A stretch of 64,000 bases of DNA from an uncultured Lachnospiraceae bacterium (GTDB taxonomy: Bacteria; Bacillota; Clostridia; Lachnospirales; Lachnospiraceae), in NCBI GenBank assembly GCA_900546495.1, contig URDN01000005.1, forward strand, positions 27,207 through 91,206. The letters are read 5' to 3'. The number at the start of each line of letters is the position of its first letter. The first letter of the stretch is position 1. A program made the translations under genes and the position numbers. Under the pieces are notes generated by a model. The model was not told the origin of the DNA. It was given only the letters and a program-made list of their open reading frames with translations, and ran no database searches. Positions 62,498-64,000 of the stretch are shown piece by piece.

Positions 62498-62728
62498 ATG
62501 AGTGATTTAGCTGCTACAAACTGTGGATGCTCTAACGACAACGGATGCGGATGCAACAACATTATCTGGATTATCTTACTTCTGTGCTGCTGCGGTGGAT
62601 GCGGAAATGGCAATGGCTCCTTTTTAGGCGGCAATAACTGCAGTGAAGTAATCTGGATCATCCTGCTTCTGTGCTGCTGTGGCGGATGCGGCGGAAACAA
62701 CAACGGAAACGGCTGTGGCTGCTTCTAA
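62498..62728 (+). CDS. Cys/Gly/Asn-rich 76-residue peptide with an internal duplication
   Basis: The 76 residues include 15 cysteines. The block IWIILLLCCCGGCG occurs twice, at 23-36 and 52-65, each with a hydrophobic IIWIILLL run followed by a CCC-GG-C cluster. Short Cys-Gly tails are present at both ends. The start has GGAGG eight bases upstream and the gene ends in a clear terminator, so it is surely expressed. Similar proteins in gut clostridia carry the uninformative name chorion class high-cysteine protein; I know of no function. Metal binding, disulphide-linked surface structure or membrane association are possible but untested. Confidence 0.75.
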   Translation: MSDLAATNCGCSNDNGCGCNNIIWIILLLCCCGGCGNGNGSFLGGNNCSEVIWIILLLCCCGGCGGNNNGNGCGCF

Positions 62729-62767
62729 GTCAAAATCAAATCTGACTACACATCTTGGTACGACAAA

Positions 62768-62799
62768 AACCGGGGGCTATGATGCCTCCGGTTCTTTCT
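62768..62799 (+). terminator. Terminator after the Cys-rich peptide gene
   Basis: AACCGGGGGC (62768-62777) with GCCTCCGGTT (62784-62793), ten pairs including one G-U, then CTTTCTGTCT. Confidence 0.7.
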
Positions 62800-62846
62800 G
62801 TCTCCTCTTAATATATGAAATCAATTTTAGCTAATACTGTTCGTTT

Positions 62847-63011
62847 TTATTTTTCATTTGTTTTATTTATCTGCCTTCTTGCTCCGGGTGGTTGTTTCAG
62901 ATTTTTTCTTTGCCACTCCATTTCTTTTTGCCGTTCCCGTTCTTCCTTTTTCCTCAGGCAGTCTTCATCTATTTCATAAACGCTTTTACCGTCATAGACC
63001 AATTTTCCCAT
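62847..63011 (-). CDS. Small highly charged protein (54 residues), unknown
   Basis: A short minus-strand gene starting with ATG at 63011 and GGAG ten bases upstream. The product begins MGKLVYDGKSVYEIDEDC and continues as a Lys/Arg/Glu/Gln-rich helix-like stretch to about residue 40, then a PPGARRQ tail. The codon pattern and composition look protein-like, unlike the opposite-strand frame at 62858-63058, which is rich in Phe and Pro and reads like a shadow. It stands between two plus-strand genes. Family and role not recognised. Confidence 0.5.
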   Translation of the reverse strand: MGKLVYDGKSVYEIDEDCLRKKEERERQKEMEWQRKNLKQPPGARRQINKTNEK

Positions 63012-63245
63012 ATACTATGTTCTCCATATTTCATCATGGATTCCCTATTATTATATGAAATAAAACCATTTTTGCCTGCCTTATATCACATCCAACTCCC
63101 TTTTTTTCCTTTCGCGCTATATTTTCAAATGCTTCATCATATTCCCCACAATCACAATGTCTTTTTTATTCAACATCCTTTTATGGAACGCAAATTCTTA
63201 CTCATAATTGCATATTTTTTTCATACATTATAAAAAACATCAGAT

Positions 63246-63614
63246 ATGGACGTGATATTTCATATGAATGAACATGAAACCGGACATACGCCACCTGTAC
63301 TGGATACATTGATTCAAAACAGACCGATTCAGATGTTAAAAGCTATTGTGCCCTATCTCTATGGTCCACAGCAGCGTATGATCTCCATGATGGTCAGAAT
63401 GATTGAATTGCAGCGTACCATGCAGCTTTTTGATGCAGCCCCGGAAATGCAGGCACAAGAATTGCGAATCTGTTCCAATGAATCTTCCACGGAGCGTACC
63501 CATCAGATTTTAAACGTACTACGGGAATACTGTACACCCCAGGAACGGGATCAGATAGATATGATTTTAAATATTCTCGACATTACCTCCGTGACTGGAA
63601 TTTTAAATTTGTAA
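63246..63614 (+). CDS. Unknown 122-residue protein, first of a related pair
   Basis: Predicted all-helical, Met-rich (MISMMVRMIELQRTMQ), no membrane segment. Its C-terminal part, ILNVLREYCTPQERDQIDMILNILD (about 88-114, in two pieces), aligns with the C-terminal part of the next gene (IIQHLRQGLNPAEQQRIDRVLQML), sharing the L-R-x3-x-P-x-E-x2-x-I-D-x3-L-x2-L pattern. The start is uncertain: no good ribosome site precedes 63246, and the ATG at 63264 is an alternative. Function unknown. Confidence 0.6.
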   Translation: MDVIFHMNEHETGHTPPVLDTLIQNRPIQMLKAIVPYLYGPQQRMISMMVRMIELQRTMQLFDAAPEMQAQELRICSNESSTERTHQILNVLREYCTPQERDQIDMILNILDITSVTGILNL

Positions 63615-63628
63615 AAGGAGCATTTTTC

Positions 63629-63904
63629 ATGGATCAGAACTTTTTTTCACAAAATCCGGCATTTCAAAACATCTCTCCGGAAAAACTGGCATTTCTCATG
63701 AATTTCATGAATCAGGAAAAACCAAATTCTTCCAGAGATATGATGGCATTTCTTATGAATTTTGTCACAAAAGCCAGAAATCAGAATCTCTCGTTTACCA
63801 CAGACGAAACCGATTTTATTATCCAACATTTACGACAAGGATTAAATCCCGCCGAACAGCAACGAATCGACCGGGTATTACAGATGCTGCGCAGGAAAAA
63901 TTAA
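63629..63904 (+). CDS. Unknown 91-residue protein, second of a related pair
   Basis: Fourteen bases after the previous gene, with AGGAG eight bases before its ATG. It contains an internal repeat, KLAFLMNFMNQ (19-29) and MMAFLMNFVTK (39-49), and a C-terminal helix pair similar to its neighbour. Probably co-transcribed with it. No family recognised; small soluble helical protein. Confidence 0.65.
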   Translation: MDQNFFSQNPAFQNISPEKLAFLMNFMNQEKPNSSRDMMAFLMNFVTKARNQNLSFTTDETDFIIQHLRQGLNPAEQQRIDRVLQMLRRKN

Positions 63905-63946
63905 ATCCAGTCATAACACCCTGCCATGCACCTCGACTAAATAATT

Positions 63947-64000
63947 TGTAAAGCGGACATTCGCAATCCGCTTTTGCTACTTGCTCATGAACGCAGTCGC
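63947..64000. repeat. Dispersed repeat copy E, cut by the window end
   Basis: Same module 1 hairpin (AAAGCGGA/TCCGCTTT) and CTACTTGCTCATGAACGCAGTCGC continuation as copy A, ending at the window edge. It directly follows the gene pair. Confidence 0.7.

Noticed and set aside
62858..63058. Plus-strand frame of 66 codons
   Set aside because: Phe/Pro/Leu-rich, no ribosome site, and lies opposite the better-supported small gene at 62847-63011.

Overview
The window looks like chromosomal DNA of a low-GC, strictly anaerobic Gram-positive Clostridium relative, most likely Lachnospiraceae. This is an inference from gene content and order: PolC-type replicase; the pyrH-frr-uppS-cdsA-dxr-rseP-ispG-polC cluster; a DUF512 radical SAM protein-der-plsY-gpsA cluster; E. 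coli-type pyruvate:ferredoxin oxidoreductase; Rex; Re-type citrate synthase; and strong GGAGG ribosome binding sites throughout. No rRNA, tRNA, CRISPR array, prophage or insertion sequence was seen. Most genes lie on the minus strand.

Layout. 1-909: truncated lepA. 1.3-3.9 kb (+): malic enzyme, a TIGR01212-type radical SAM protein and a DUF4364 protein. 4.0-9.5 kb (-): flavin reductase, CBS/DRTGG manganese pyrophosphatase with a CdaR-like regulator, MsmK-type sugar ATPase, dUTPase. 9.6-15.4 kb (-): a zinc-ribbon membrane protein, then gpsA, plsY, der and the DUF512 protein. 15.5-19.1 kb (-): nifJ, with a perfect Rex operator in its leader. 19.6-25.0 kb: YbiT-like ABC-F protein (+), diguanylate cyclase, HAD phosphatase and a chorismate mutase with an eroded prephenate dehydratase part. 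25.1-36.1 kb (-): polC back to pyrH, covering replication, MEP isoprenoids, undecaprenol and phospholipid precursors, ribosome recycling and pyrimidines. 36.4-40.2 kb: aspartate/glutamate-type racemase divergent from an ATP-grasp ligase and a MurE-like ligase, a probable peptidoglycan-branching cassette. 40.3-51.5 kb (-): zinc-ribbon/TPR protein, folD, fhs, ftsK, uppP, ClpP-like protease, glgA, yebC. 51.6-56.5 kb (-): CorC-like CBS protein, MazF-type toxin without a partner, alr, NAD(P)HX repair enzyme and rex. 56.5-62.1 kb (-): ABC-F protein, then the operon Re-citrate synthase / GntR regulator / NADP-isocitrate dehydrogenase, with a consensus promoter overlapped by three evenly spaced operator boxes. 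62.1-64.0 kb: accessory end with structured repeats, a duplicated Cys-rich peptide, a 54-residue charged protein and two related unknown genes.

The genes join into a fermentative redox picture. Pyruvate oxidation through nifJ is probably controlled by the Rex encoded 36 kb away. An oxidative half citrate pathway for glutamate synthesis is probably controlled by its own GntR repressor. Folate one-carbon enzymes and a large set of envelope-precursor genes surround these.

The least explained content is (i) a family of short, modular, hairpin-forming dispersed repeats, all in the same orientation; (ii) a second 84-nt repeat family; (iii) the small-protein region at the right end; and (iv) the racemase/ATP-grasp/Mur-ligase cassette. 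All family calls come from reading the sequence; no database search was run.
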